Assembly: GCA_045648145.1 (NCBI GenBank)
Contig: JAZRNK010000026.1
Location: 10,779 to 74,778 of the forward strand
Length of the DNA stretch: 64,000 nucleotides
Direction: 5' to 3'
Origin: UMGS172 sp045648145
Lineage (GTDB): Bacteria > Bacillota > Clostridia > Oscillospirales > Acutalibacteraceae
Below, piece after piece: positions 27,014 through 33,300 of this stretch. Position numbers and translations under genes: made by a program. Within the stretch, counting starts at the first letter, position 1, and each line of letters starts with the position of its first letter. The notes under the pieces were generated by a model. That model had not been told where the DNA came from, made no database searches, and saw only the letters and a program-made list of their open reading frames with translations.

Positions 27014-27046
27014 GGGCAGGCTCTAAATTATGAGCCAGCCCTTTTT
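27014..27046 (+). terminator. Terminator just inside attL (phage late terminator in circular form)
   Basis: GGGCAGGCTC and GAGCCAGCCC pair with one mismatch over TAAATTAT, then TTTTT. In the integrated state it follows nadE's own terminator; in the circular genome it would lie about 45 bp after the last phage gene. Confidence 0.75.
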
Positions 27047-27108
27047 CCTTGTCAACTTTTTTGCCCCCGCAAGGAAATCCGCTCGTGATACCGTTGCAGT
27101 CCGAAACA

Positions 27109-27137
27109 CCGAGCGAGAGCAACGCTCGAAGGCTCGG
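27109..27137. other. Phage intergenic hairpin 1
   Basis: Outer CCGAG/CTCGG with inner CGAGCG/CGCTCG in unusually GC-rich sequence for this element. Candidate replication-origin or packaging structure. Confidence 0.55.
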
Positions 27138-27162
27138 AAAAGACGGCTTCTGTCAATGAAAT

Positions 27163-27197
27163 GTGCAGTTCACTATCCGCGTCACAGTGAACTGCAC
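27163..27197. other. Phage intergenic hairpin 2
   Basis: GTGCAGTTCACT and AGTGAACTGCAC form a perfect 12-bp stem around an 11-base loop. No T-run; candidate packaging signal or nicking-site stem. Confidence 0.65.
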
Positions 27198-27200
27198 AAG

Positions 27201-27304
27201 TTGGGTAATTTTTAAAATAAAAGGCTCTGTTAAGCCATTCTTGACAAAAAACTTTTACCCACTAAAGTGAAAAAAGTTGGGTAATTGGGTAATTTTTGGG
27301 TAAA
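27201..27304. repeat. TTGGGTAA repeat cluster
   Basis: TTGGGTAA occurs at 27201, 27277, 27285 and 27296 (+), and its complement TTTACCCA at 27254. The same TTTACCCA closes the 35-bp elements at 31123 and 33019. Spacing is irregular; iteron-like protein sites are a possibility. Confidence 0.55.
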
Positions 27305-27311
27305 TAAGCGT

Positions 27312-27336
27312 CCTATCGTAAAGGTGTTACGATAGG
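27312..27336. other. Phage intergenic hairpin 3
   Basis: CCTATCGTAA and TTACGATAGG form a perfect 10-bp stem with an AGGTG loop. Confidence 0.65.
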
Positions 27337-27338
27337 TA

Positions 27339-27451
27339 GCGGGGAAATATAAAGGAACGAAGTTTTTTTAATTAAAATTCGTTTAGAAAATTTAGGTATT
27401 CCTAAATTTTTAGAATTTTTGTTAAAAAAACAAGTGGTTATATTTCCCCGC
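27339..27451. other. Large nested stem-loop in phage noncoding region
   Basis: GCGGGGAAATATAA (27339-27352) is perfectly complementary to TTATATTTCCCCGC (27438-27451). Nested inside, AAAATTTAGG and CCTAAATTTT form a 10-bp stem with a TATT loop (27387-27410). Long structured intergenic DNA is typical of filamentous-phage origin and packaging regions. Confidence 0.65.
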
Positions 27452-27467
27452 GTAAAGCGTAAGTATT

Positions 27468-27686
27468 TTATCTTTTTGGATATGGTAGGTCTGGTAAACC
27501 TAAAATATAGTCTGCTGATATTCTTAAATATAAGCAAATATTTTTTAAGTGTGTTATTGGTATTAGGTTTATTCCTTTTTCATATCTTGCATATTGTTGT
27601 TGTTTTATGTTTAGATATTCTGCCATTTGTTTTTGAGTTATATTTTGTGTTTCTCTTTCAAATTGTATTATTTCATTGTAGTACAT
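27468..27686 (-). CDS. XRE-family phage repressor
   Basis: 72 aa with GAGGTG before the ATG. A single Cro/CI-type helix-turn-helix fills most of it (TQKQMAEYLNIKQQQYARYEKG, then ITHLKNICLYLRISADYILGL). It is the only left-facing gene of the element and is divided from the replication genes by three operator-like repeats, the classic layout of a lysogeny switch. It probably silences the rightward promoter and its own. Confidence 0.85.
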   Translation of the reverse strand: MYYNEIIQFERETQNITQKQMAEYLNIKQQQYARYEKGINLIPITHLKNICLYLRISADYILGLPDLPYPKR

Positions 27687-27708
27687 AAAATCACCTCAAA
27701 AAATTAAT

Positions 27709-27737
27709 ACCATAATTTACAACAAATGTGTTGACAA
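27709..27737 (-). promoter_or_regulatory. Putative leftward repressor promoter
   Basis: On the minus strand TTGTCA (27737-27732), a 17-bp spacer and TATGGT (27714-27709); it overlaps operator 27717-27736. Confidence 0.45.
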
Positions 27738-27783
27738 ATGAACACAAGTGTTGTAATATATATTTACAACAGTAGTGTTGTAA
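27717..27783. promoter_or_regulatory. Three candidate operators of the phage switch
   Basis: Perfect site TTACAACA-GTAG-TGTTGTAA at 27764-27783. A strong second site at 27717-27736 has a perfect left half and 6 of 8 in the right half (TGTTGACA). A third at 27737-27756 has a perfect right half (TGTTGTAA) and a weak left half. All share the 8-4-8 geometry. The middle site lies between the -35 and -10 of the rightward promoter. Confidence 0.75.
27731..27759 (+). promoter_or_regulatory. Rightward phage early promoter
   Basis: TTGACA (27731-27736), exactly 17 bp, TAATAT (27754-27759); near consensus and fully embedded in the operators. Confidence 0.75.
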
Positions 27784-27805
27784 ATTAATTTTTAGGAGCG
27801 ATTTT

Positions 27806-28159
27806 ATGTTACATGAATTAAAATTATCTACTGAATTTTTTGATGATGTTTCTAATTTTAAAAAATCTTTTGAAATTAGAAAAAACGACCGAAATTATAA
27901 AATAGGTGATATACTTGGTTTTAATGAGTATGACCTTGATAATTCTGTTTATACAGGTCGTTCTTGTTTTTGTTATGTTGAATATGTTTTTAATCATTCA
28001 GATTATGTTATTGATGATTATGTTATTTTAGGTATTCGTCCTTGTAGTGTTAATGCTTTAGGTTTAGAAGTTGATTTTGAGTCTACTATTTTGCATGATA
28101 CTGATATTACTTATAATCCAAAACATATTTGGTGTAAAGGTGATTGCAATGAAATTTAA
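27806..28159 (+). CDS. DUF3850 (ASCH-like) protein
   Basis: 117 aa; TAGGAG before the ATG. It begins HELKLSTEFFDDV...KSFEIRKNDRNYKIGDILGFNEYD and ends in YVILGIRPC, matching the DUF3850 branch of the PUA/ASCH RNA-binding fold common in phages and plasmids. Function is unknown; RNA binding is the family expectation. It is the first gene of the rightward operon. Confidence 0.75.
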   Translation: MLHELKLSTEFFDDVSNFKKSFEIRKNDRNYKIGDILGFNEYDLDNSVYTGRSCFCYVEYVFNHSDYVIDDYVILGIRPCSVNALGLEVDFESTILHDTDITYNPKHIWCKGDCNEI

Positions 28160-28280
28160 ACGTATTACTGTAGATTTACACCCTATAATTATTGAAAAAT
28201 TAGAAGATTATGCAAAATTAAATGATATTTCTTTTAATTCTGCTTTAAATTTTCTTTTATATAATTTGCTTGTTTTATAA
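28149..28280 (+). CDS. Small ribbon-helix-helix-like protein
   Basis: 43 aa, overlapping the preceding gene by 11 bases. The pattern KRITVDLHPIIIEKLEDYAK followed by a second helix is that of Arc/MetJ/CopG-type DNA-binding proteins. In rolling-circle replicons such a protein beside Rep often represses rep transcription; that role is inferred here from position. Confidence 0.6.
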   Translation: MKFKRITVDLHPIIIEKLEDYAKLNDISFNSALNFLLYNLLVL

Positions 28281-28292
28281 AGGTGAATAGAT

Positions 28293-28934
28293 ATGAGTAA
28301 TGAAAATAGTACAATTAATAAACCCCGGTCACTTCATGTTAGTTCCCGGTGCCGTAAATTTTCTTGTATCACTTATTTATCTGAATTGCAATTAAAAACT
28401 GTGCTATGTAAACATCACGAACAAATTCGGTGTTATGCTTATGCTTTTCATGATAAGGACGCAAGGGAAGATGGTACACTTAAAGAACCTCATTTTCACA
28501 TTGTTTTAGTTACATACAATACTTGCACTATTTCTGCTATACGTCGTTGGTTTTGTGGTTTTGTTGATAGTAATGGTGATATTACTACTACTGCACAAAA
28601 ATGTACTGATGTATTCGAAATGTATGATTATTTAACGCATAGCACGTTTCAAGCAAGGGCGCAAGGAAAATATCAATATGATAAAAGTATTGTTGTAACG
28701 AACGATACCGAGTATTTTAAGGCTAATGTTGAAAGTGAATTCGATAGTATTACGTTATCTGCAGAAATGCTTTTGAATGGTGCTTCTGTTCGTGAGTGTG
28801 GTAGAAAATTTGGACGCGATTTTATACTGCATTATCCTGCAATCAAAAAGTATTTAACTGATGTGTTTTTACTTAATCAAAGAGCCGATATTAATAATAT
28901 TAACGATTTAATTATTTTAGATTTATCAAAATAA
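28293..28934 (+). CDS. HUH rolling-circle replication initiator (Rep_2-like)
   Basis: 213 aa; AAGGTG precedes the ATG. Motif order fits HUH endonucleases of the pMV158-type: AYAFHDKD (about 49-56), metal site EPHFHIVLV with H67 and H69, then EMYDYLTHS with candidate nucleophile Tyr111 or Tyr113, and GKYQYDKS. It would nick the phage plus-strand origin and start rolling-circle synthesis, the gII role in coliphage. The extra C-terminal ~70 residues may bind DNA. Confidence 0.82.
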   Translation: MSNENSTINKPRSLHVSSRCRKFSCITYLSELQLKTVLCKHHEQIRCYAYAFHDKDAREDGTLKEPHFHIVLVTYNTCTISAIRRWFCGFVDSNGDITTTAQKCTDVFEMYDYLTHSTFQARAQGKYQYDKSIVVTNDTEYFKANVESEFDSITLSAEMLLNGASVRECGRKFGRDFILHYPAIKKYLTDVFLLNQRADINNINDLIILDLSK

Positions 28935-28954
28935 ATTTTAAGGAGTTTTTAAAA

Positions 28955-29104
28955 ATGAAAACTGAAATTGTTCAAGGAATTAGCAAAAAAACAAATAGGG
29001 AATATGTTCGTTTAGATATTTATTTAACTGATACTTATGTAAAATCTGTTTTTTTAGATAGGGCAGAGGCTGAATTAATTAAAGTATCTCAAAATAACCT
29101 TTAA
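28955..29104 (+). CDS. Small protein, candidate phage ssDNA-binding protein
   Basis: 49 aa (ATG 28955, AAGGAG upstream, TAA at 29102-29104). Beta-strand-rich sequence (TEIVQGISKKTNREYVRLDIYL...VKSVFLD) directly after Rep, the place of gV-type ssDNA-binding proteins in filamentous phages. No diagnostic motif; the role is inferred from position and size. Confidence 0.5.
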   Translation: MKTEIVQGISKKTNREYVRLDIYLTDTYVKSVFLDRAEAELIKVSQNNL

Positions 29105-29123
29105 TCTCTAAAGGAGTTTTCGT

Positions 29124-30671
29124 ATGTGGAAGAAGCTTATAATCACAATTCCTCTCATAATATGTTTAATCGTTCCTACCTTGGTTATAAGCTCTTCTGC
29201 TGCGAGCTTAACTGTAGTTGACGATATGGTTGTTAATAATTTCAAATCTCGTATTGGTTATGAAATTAATGATAATACTTATTGGTCACCTGATGAAAAT
29301 ACTTTAATGCGTGTTCATTATCCGGAACGTCGACAAATGCAATTTATGTTGAATACTAATGACGATAGTATTTTAAACGGTAATACAACACGCATTTTTA
29401 GTTTTGAAATTAATCTTGCTATGTTTGTTATGACAAATCAACGTGTTGATTTTGAATTAACATATAGAGGTGAAGAGGGCTATTATATAGGTTTAGGTTC
29501 CGAAATATACTCTAAAAATACGTCTGCTGGTTTAGTATCTTCTTCGAATTTAATTAATTATGGCTCATGTATACTTAAGGATGATGGTAAAACATTAGAA
29601 TTTCAAATTTTGAATGTTACATCTACTGATACTATTTATGTGTCTTTTGGCTTTCAACAAGTTTTTGATAGTCCTGCATTAATTTTTGATTGCAATTTTG
29701 TTCCTGGTATGACGTTTTTATCACAAGATAATCCAGATGAACATTTAATAACTACGTCAAGTTCTTTTTCTGGTCTTTTTTATTCTGACGATATAACTGG
29801 TTATTTTAATTTCCCCGGTACTTCTGGTAACGGTGTAGGGTCTATTCCTCGAAAATATGACCTTGTTCCTGAAATTAATGGTACTGGTATTATTTTTAGA
29901 GCTTTAGTTGATGGAGAAGTTACTGGTAAACAAAAAGTTGATTTTGCTACTGTTACTTTTAATCCTTATTGGGTTAGATATAAAGACTCACCATCTTTAA
30001 AATATAAAATTGATGATACAAGAGTTTATCGTGTTGGTTTTATCTTGCAGTTAGGTAATCAAGGGCAAATTTGTTATGCTGAATTTTTAAAAAATTTAAA
30101 GTTAAGTGCTACTACTTTTGAGGGCACATTTAACATTCCTGCTTCTAATCTTTGGTCAGAAGAAACTGCAGATGGTACTAAAAAATCGTTTGCATTGTTT
30201 GATTTTGATATACGAGGTAGTATTTTAAATAATGCTAAATGGACATTTGAGTTTAATACAGATGGTATTACCTCTGTTAATAAATATAGTTATTTGAATT
30301 TTTATTTTGTTGGACCTTTTTTTATTATTGCTCGGTCGGTAGAATATACTGAACAAATGAATGAGGCAGATTTTATATTAAATGCTGGTATAAATGTTGG
30401 TGTCGGTGATTTTGGCTCGTCTAATATACAAGTTTTGCAACAGTCTTTAGTTAATTTAGAGTCGAGTTATACTATATCAAGTGCTGATATTTCTAAATTA
30501 AATCAACATGCTACAAATCTTTTATCAAATGGTAATTTTAAATCTGCTTCAACTGTTATTACTGGTTTTATTGATAGATTTAGCGTTGAAAATAGTATTT
30601 ATTGGGGTTTGATGTTGGCTTGTTTAACTTTAGGAATAGTATTTTATTTTATAGGTCGTGGTAAAGGTTGA
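29124..30671 (+). CDS. pIII-like adsorption/tip protein
   Basis: 515 aa, the largest phage product; AAGGAG before the ATG. Signal peptide (about 1-27, KLIITIPLIICLIVPTLVIS, cleavage near SSAAS), a long beta-rich extracellular region, and a C-terminal TM helix (IYWGLMLACLTLGIVFYFIG) with basic tail. Secreted, C-terminally anchored proteins of this size next to coat genes serve as host-receptor binding and virion-release proteins in filamentous phages. No sequence match is claimed. Confidence 0.7.
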   Translation: MWKKLIITIPLIICLIVPTLVISSSAASLTVVDDMVVNNFKSRIGYEINDNTYWSPDENTLMRVHYPERRQMQFMLNTNDDSILNGNTTRIFSFEINLAMFVMTNQRVDFELTYRGEEGYYIGLGSEIYSKNTSAGLVSSSNLINYGSCILKDDGKTLEFQILNVTSTDTIYVSFGFQQVFDSPALIFDCNFVPGMTFLSQDNPDEHLITTSSSFSGLFYSDDITGYFNFPGTSGNGVGSIPRKYDLVPEINGTGIIFRALVDGEVTGKQKVDFATVTFNPYWVRYKDSPSLKYKIDDTRVYRVGFILQLGNQGQICYAEFLKNLKLSATTFEGTFNIPASNLWSEETADGTKKSFALFDFDIRGSILNNAKWTFEFNTDGITSVNKYSYLNFYFVGPFFIIARSVEYTEQMNEADFILNAGINVGVGDFGSSNIQVLQQSLVNLESSYTISSADISKLNQHATNLLSNGNFKSASTVITGFIDRFSVENSIYWGLMLACLTLGIVFYFIGRGKG

Positions 30672-30901
30672 ATAAAATAATTGAATTTTTTGAAAGCTTT
30701 GCTGAAGGTGTAGATTCTATTGTTGATTTTGTAGTCACTTTATTTACGTCTTTTGTTCGTTTTTTAACGTCATTACCTGCTTTTATTCAAATACTTAATA
30801 ATACTTTATTTACAATACCATCTACATTAGTTATTTTTGTATCTTTATCTATTACAATATCCATTATATTTTTAATAATTAATCGAGGTAGTTCAAAATG
30901 A
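30668..30901 (+). CDS. Small phage membrane protein
   Basis: 77 aa from a TTG start sharing bases with the preceding TGA (TTGA), so translationally coupled. An amphipathic N-terminus is followed by a hydrophobic helix (STLVIFVSLSITISIIFLII). Possible minor coat protein (pVI-like position after the pIII-like gene). Confidence 0.6.
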   Translation: MNKIIEFFESFAEGVDSIVDFVVTLFTSFVRFLTSLPAFIQILNNTLFTIPSTLVIFVSLSITISIIFLIINRGSSK

Positions 30902-31110
30902 TTGAGAAGTCAATAGATTTCTTTTTTAATACAATTAAATGGGTTTTCAATGATTTTTTACAAAGAATTAGAATTTTTGGTGTACCTTTAATTTATTATT
31001 TTTTAGTTTTAACTATTGTTGCTATTGTGTTTATGGGTCTTATTAATTCTGCTAAAATATCTCGTTTACCGTTTTCACGTAAAAAGGGGAGAGGACCTAA
31101 TAAAAAGTAA
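30898..31110 (+). CDS. Small phage membrane protein with basic tail
   Basis: 70 aa, ATGA overlap with the preceding gene. One TM helix (PLIYYFLVLTIVAIVFMGLI) and a strongly basic C-terminus (SRKKGRGPNKK) facing the cytoplasm, like the DNA-contacting end of filamentous coat proteins. Minor coat or assembly factor, by inference. Confidence 0.6.
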   Translation: MIEKSIDFFFNTIKWVFNDFLQRIRIFGVPLIYYFLVLTIVAIVFMGLINSAKISRLPFSRKKGRGPNKK

Positions 31111-31122
31111 GGTTTACCCTTT

Positions 31123-31157
31123 AATTAAGGTTTCCGAGCTTAATTAAGGTTTACCCA
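31123..31157 (+). repeat. 35-bp phage intergenic element, copy A
   Basis: Begins AATTAAGG and ends GTTTACCCA. It matches 33019-33053 at 31 of 35 positions with no gaps. Internally it holds two AATTAAGGTTT units. It lies between translation units just upstream of a ribosome site. Confidence 0.7.
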
Positions 31158-31174
31158 ATTTGGAGTTATAATTT

Positions 31175-31675
31175 ATGAAAAAAATATTTTGTTTGTTAAT
31201 TGTTGTTATAACGTTGTTTGTTTCATGTTGTTGTGTTTCAGCTGCTGAAATTTCACCTGGTAGTATTAATCAAGAGGCTTTAGATTATTTAACTGGTTGT
31301 GTCAAAAAACTTGAGCCTAACACTGATTATTTTTTATATCGTGTTAATGATACAGACGCATGTTTAATTTATTCAAATGATTTATATTTTGACTCTACTG
31401 AAAATGTAGTAGGGGGTAGTAATGTAACAAAGATTTCTTATACATTTGATACTTTAAAGAATTGTTATGTTACTACTTTTGAAGATAATTTATCTTCATT
31501 TCAATTAAATTCTGTTATATATTCTGTTGCTTATTCTTCTTTAGGACATTGGTCTACAGTTGAAGATAAGAACACATCAATTTTAACTTATATTTTATGG
31601 ACTTTAGTTTTATTACTTTTATTATTTGTTGGTTTTAAATTTTTCCGCAATCGAAGGAGTTATATTAAGTTATGA
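31175..31675 (+). CDS. Secreted, C-terminally anchored phage protein
   Basis: 166 aa. Signal peptide (KIFCLLIVVITLFVSCCCVSAAE), a ~100-residue extracellular domain, then a TM helix (LTYILWTLVLLLLLFVGFKF) and a basic tail. The layout copies the larger adsorption protein in small form. It could be a second tip protein or a superinfection-immunity factor. Unrecognised. Confidence 0.65.
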   Translation: MKKIFCLLIVVITLFVSCCCVSAAEISPGSINQEALDYLTGCVKKLEPNTDYFLYRVNDTDACLIYSNDLYFDSTENVVGGSNVTKISYTFDTLKNCYVTTFEDNLSSFQLNSVIYSVAYSSLGHWSTVEDKNTSILTYILWTLVLLLLLFVGFKFFRNRRSYIKL

Positions 31676-31836
31676 TAACATCTTTAATTGAATTTATAAA
31701 CGGTGTTATAGATTATCCACCTCAATTTGAATTTCTTTTATATTTGGGCGCCACAGCTTTAATGCTGTTACTTATAGTATTATCTGTCGATTTTTTTGCT
31801 GGCATATTTTTTGCAATATTTCAACGTAAACGATAG
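31672..31836 (+). CDS. Tiny phage membrane protein
   Basis: 54 aa, ATGA overlap with the upstream gene. One TM segment (LGATALMLLLIVLSVDFFAGIF) and basic end FQRKR. Minor coat candidate. Confidence 0.6.
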   Translation: MITSLIEFINGVIDYPPQFEFLLYLGATALMLLLIVLSVDFFAGIFFAIFQRKR

Positions 31837-31854
31837 AGGAAAGGAGAAAATATA

Positions 31855-32025
31855 ATGGAGAATATTACAAGCTTAGAAAATTTGACTACAGCGTTTACCT
31901 TTGTTACTACTTGTATGACTTCTATGGTCACAATTATTCTTGGTAATCCTGTATTTCTTATTCCGGTTGGCATTTATGTTGCCGGTGCTGCTATTGGTCT
32001 TTGTGGCCGTCTTATTGGCAGATAA
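31855..32025 (+). CDS. Candidate major coat protein
   Basis: 56 aa with the strongest ribosome site of the element (AGGAAAGGAG). Short polar N-terminus (MENITSLENLTTAF), hydrophobic core and a basic end GRLIGR; no long signal peptide. Codon choice is noticeably more GC-rich than neighbouring phage genes, as seen in highly expressed genes, and a strong terminator follows at once. These are the traits of pVIII-type coat genes. The two hydrophobic stretches are unusual for a single-helix coat. Confidence 0.65.
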   Translation: MENITSLENLTTAFTFVTTCMTSMVTIILGNPVFLIPVGIYVAGAAIGLCGRLIGR

Positions 32026-32037
32026 TTTAACTTTTCT

Positions 32038-32072
32038 GCACCTTTGGCGAGCTTGCTCGCCAGGGTGCTTTT
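32038..32072 (+). terminator. Terminator after candidate coat gene
   Basis: TGGCGAG-CTTG-CTCGCCA (7-bp stem) extended by GCACC/GGTGC and followed by TTTT. It resembles the central terminator after gVIII in coliphage, which limits expression of assembly genes. Confidence 0.85.
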
Positions 32073-32083
32073 AAGGTGATTTT

Positions 32084-32206
32084 ATGTTAAAGATTTTTAT
32101 TGATTTTTTGGTTTATTTAATTACATATTATGAATTTTTAATTATTTTGGCTTTAATCGTTGCCTTATGTGTTATTTTACTTATTAATAAAATATTTAGT
32201 TTTTAG
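32084..32206 (+). CDS. Tiny phage membrane protein
   Basis: 40 aa (ATG 32084, AAGGTG upstream). Almost entirely one hydrophobic helix (EFLIILALIVALCVILLI). It sits between the coat terminator and the Zot gene. Minor coat or assembly partner. Confidence 0.55.
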   Translation: MLKIFIDFLVYLITYYEFLIILALIVALCVILLINKIFSF

Positions 32207-32217
32207 GAGTTTTAAAA

Positions 32218-32412
32218 ATGAAAGCTTTAATACCTTTGTTGTTAATGATTGTTATGTGCTTGTTGGCTGGTAAGCCTGGATTAATTCTTTTGGCATATAT
32301 TTTTTGTTTCTTTGTTTTTGGTATATGTATATTCTTTTTATTCAGATATCTTTCGTCAAAGTTTCCAAAATTGCTTGAACTGTTTAAACGTCAAAATAAA
32401 GGTGATAAATAA
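32218..32412 (+). CDS. Small phage membrane protein upstream of Zot
   Basis: 64 aa with one or two TM segments (LIPLLLMIVMCLLAG, LILLAYIFCFFVFGICIFFL) and a basic tail. It overlaps the Zot start by one base, so the two are coupled. The Zot protein lacks its own TM helix, so this could be its membrane anchor. Confidence 0.6.
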   Translation: MKALIPLLLMIVMCLLAGKPGLILLAYIFCFFVFGICIFFLFRYLSSKFPKLLELFKRQNKGDK

Positions 32413-33020
32413 TGGTTACAGGTTATTTTGGTCTTCCCGGTAGTGGTAAGACTACTTTTTTAACTATGTTAGCTCAAAAAGAGTTAAAACTCATAGCAAA
32501 AGGGAAGAGCAAGTATAAATACGTTTATACAAATTTTTATTGTCAAGGTTGTTATAAGTTTGAGTATGAAAATTTAGGTAGATTTTTATTTACTGATGCA
32601 TTAATTTTGATTGACGAAATTACTCTTGAGGCTGATTCGCGTGACTTTAAACAGTTTTCTCGTGAAAAGAAATATTTTTTCTTAATGCATAGGCATTATA
32701 ATTGTGATATTATTTATTTTAGTCAACATTATGATAACGTTGATAAAAAGATACGTGATATTACTTATGATTTATTTTTTGTTCGTGCATGTAGGTTTCA
32801 ATGGTTGCCATTTTCTACGGCTACTCGTATATTCAGAACGTTGGATATATGTGAGCAGACACATGAAATAGTTAATGGTTATCGTTTTCCTAATATTTTT
32901 GATACTTTGTTTGGTAGCGTAAAGCAAATTTGTTTTAGACCACGTTGGTATAAATATTTTGATACTTATGAGGCTAATCGTAATTTATCGACGTTTTGTA
33001 ATTTCTTATGGAATGAATAA
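32412..33020 (+). CDS. Zot/pI-type phage assembly ATPase
   Basis: 202 aa. Walker A GLPGSGKTT (7-15), Walker B ALILIDEITLE (D68, E69), and the zonular-occludens-toxin family pattern that follows (FKQFSREKKYFFLMHRHYNCDIIYFSQHYDNVDKKIRD). Zot/pI ATPases drive extrusion of filamentous virions through the membrane. The usual TM helix and external domain are missing, giving a cytoplasmic-only form shorter than Gram-negative relatives. Confidence 0.88.
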   Translation: MVTGYFGLPGSGKTTFLTMLAQKELKLIAKGKSKYKYVYTNFYCQGCYKFEYENLGRFLFTDALILIDEITLEADSRDFKQFSREKKYFFLMHRHYNCDIIYFSQHYDNVDKKIRDITYDLFFVRACRFQWLPFSTATRIFRTLDICEQTHEIVNGYRFPNIFDTLFGSVKQICFRPRWYKYFDTYEANRNLSTFCNFLWNE

Positions 33021-33053
33021 TTAAGGTATCCGAACTTAACTAACGTTTACCCA
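33019..33053 (+). repeat. 35-bp phage intergenic element, copy B
   Basis: Same length as copy A with 4 substitutions; it starts inside the Zot stop codon and precedes the ribosome site of the last phage gene. Confidence 0.7.
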
Positions 33054-33072
33054 TTAATTGAGGTGTTATACT

Positions 33073-33297
33073 ATGACAACTAAAGATAGAATTATTTTGT
33101 ATGTTTACAACAAAACAAATACTCTTGAAAAAGAAAAGGAAGAAATGCGTAATACTTTAAGGTATAAGCCTATCGATAGTCTTGATATGTATGAGATTAT
33201 GAGGGAAGATATACGTTTGCAATGTTGGAATGAATTTCTTGAAGAACTTGTTGCTTTAGTAGTACATTGTAAAAACGATAACAATTATACAAAATGA
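33073..33297 (+). CDS. Last phage gene, hypothetical
   Basis: 74 aa from ATG 33073 (GAGGTG upstream; an earlier in-frame TTG is rejected). Charged, helical, no TM (EKEKEEMRNTLRY...LQCWNEFLEELVALVVH). Its TGA stop (33295-33297) lies within the right attachment repeat, so the junction is placed exactly at the gene's end. Function unknown. Confidence 0.65.
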   Translation: MTTKDRIILYVYNKTNTLEKEKEEMRNTLRYKPIDSLDMYEIMREDIRLQCWNEFLEELVALVVHCKNDNNYTK

Positions 33298-33300
33298 ATA
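33283..33300 (+). repeat. Right attachment repeat (attR core)
   Basis: AATTATACAAAATGAATA, identical to 26970-26987, continuing into TTTTGTATAAT so that 33284-33311 is an 11-6-11 palindrome. Confidence 0.75.

Larger units (their letters stand above)
26970..33300 (+). mobile_element. Inovirus-like (filamentous phage) prophage
   Basis: A 6.3-kb AT-rich block between nadE and a host recombinase gene. It holds a divergent XRE repressor, a HUH Rep, a small ssDNA-binding candidate, a secreted and C-terminally anchored 515-aa protein, a run of tiny membrane or coat proteins and a Zot/pI ATPase, the gene set and size of filamentous phages. An 18-bp direct repeat, AATTATACAAAATGAATA, bounds it (26970-26987 and 33283-33300). 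No secretin gene is present, as expected for a monoderm host. No integrase or transposase is inside, so host Xer recombination is inferred. All genes look intact. Confidence 0.88.

Noticed and set aside
27201..27304. CRISPR array
   Set aside because: Repeats are 8 bp at irregular spacing with no spacers of uniform length; no cas genes anywhere in the window.
27313..27537. 74-aa minus-strand ORF in the prophage
   Set aside because: Runs through the nested hairpins and the end of the XRE gene; no ribosome site; its periodic Lys/Phe/Ile content comes from AT-rich DNA.
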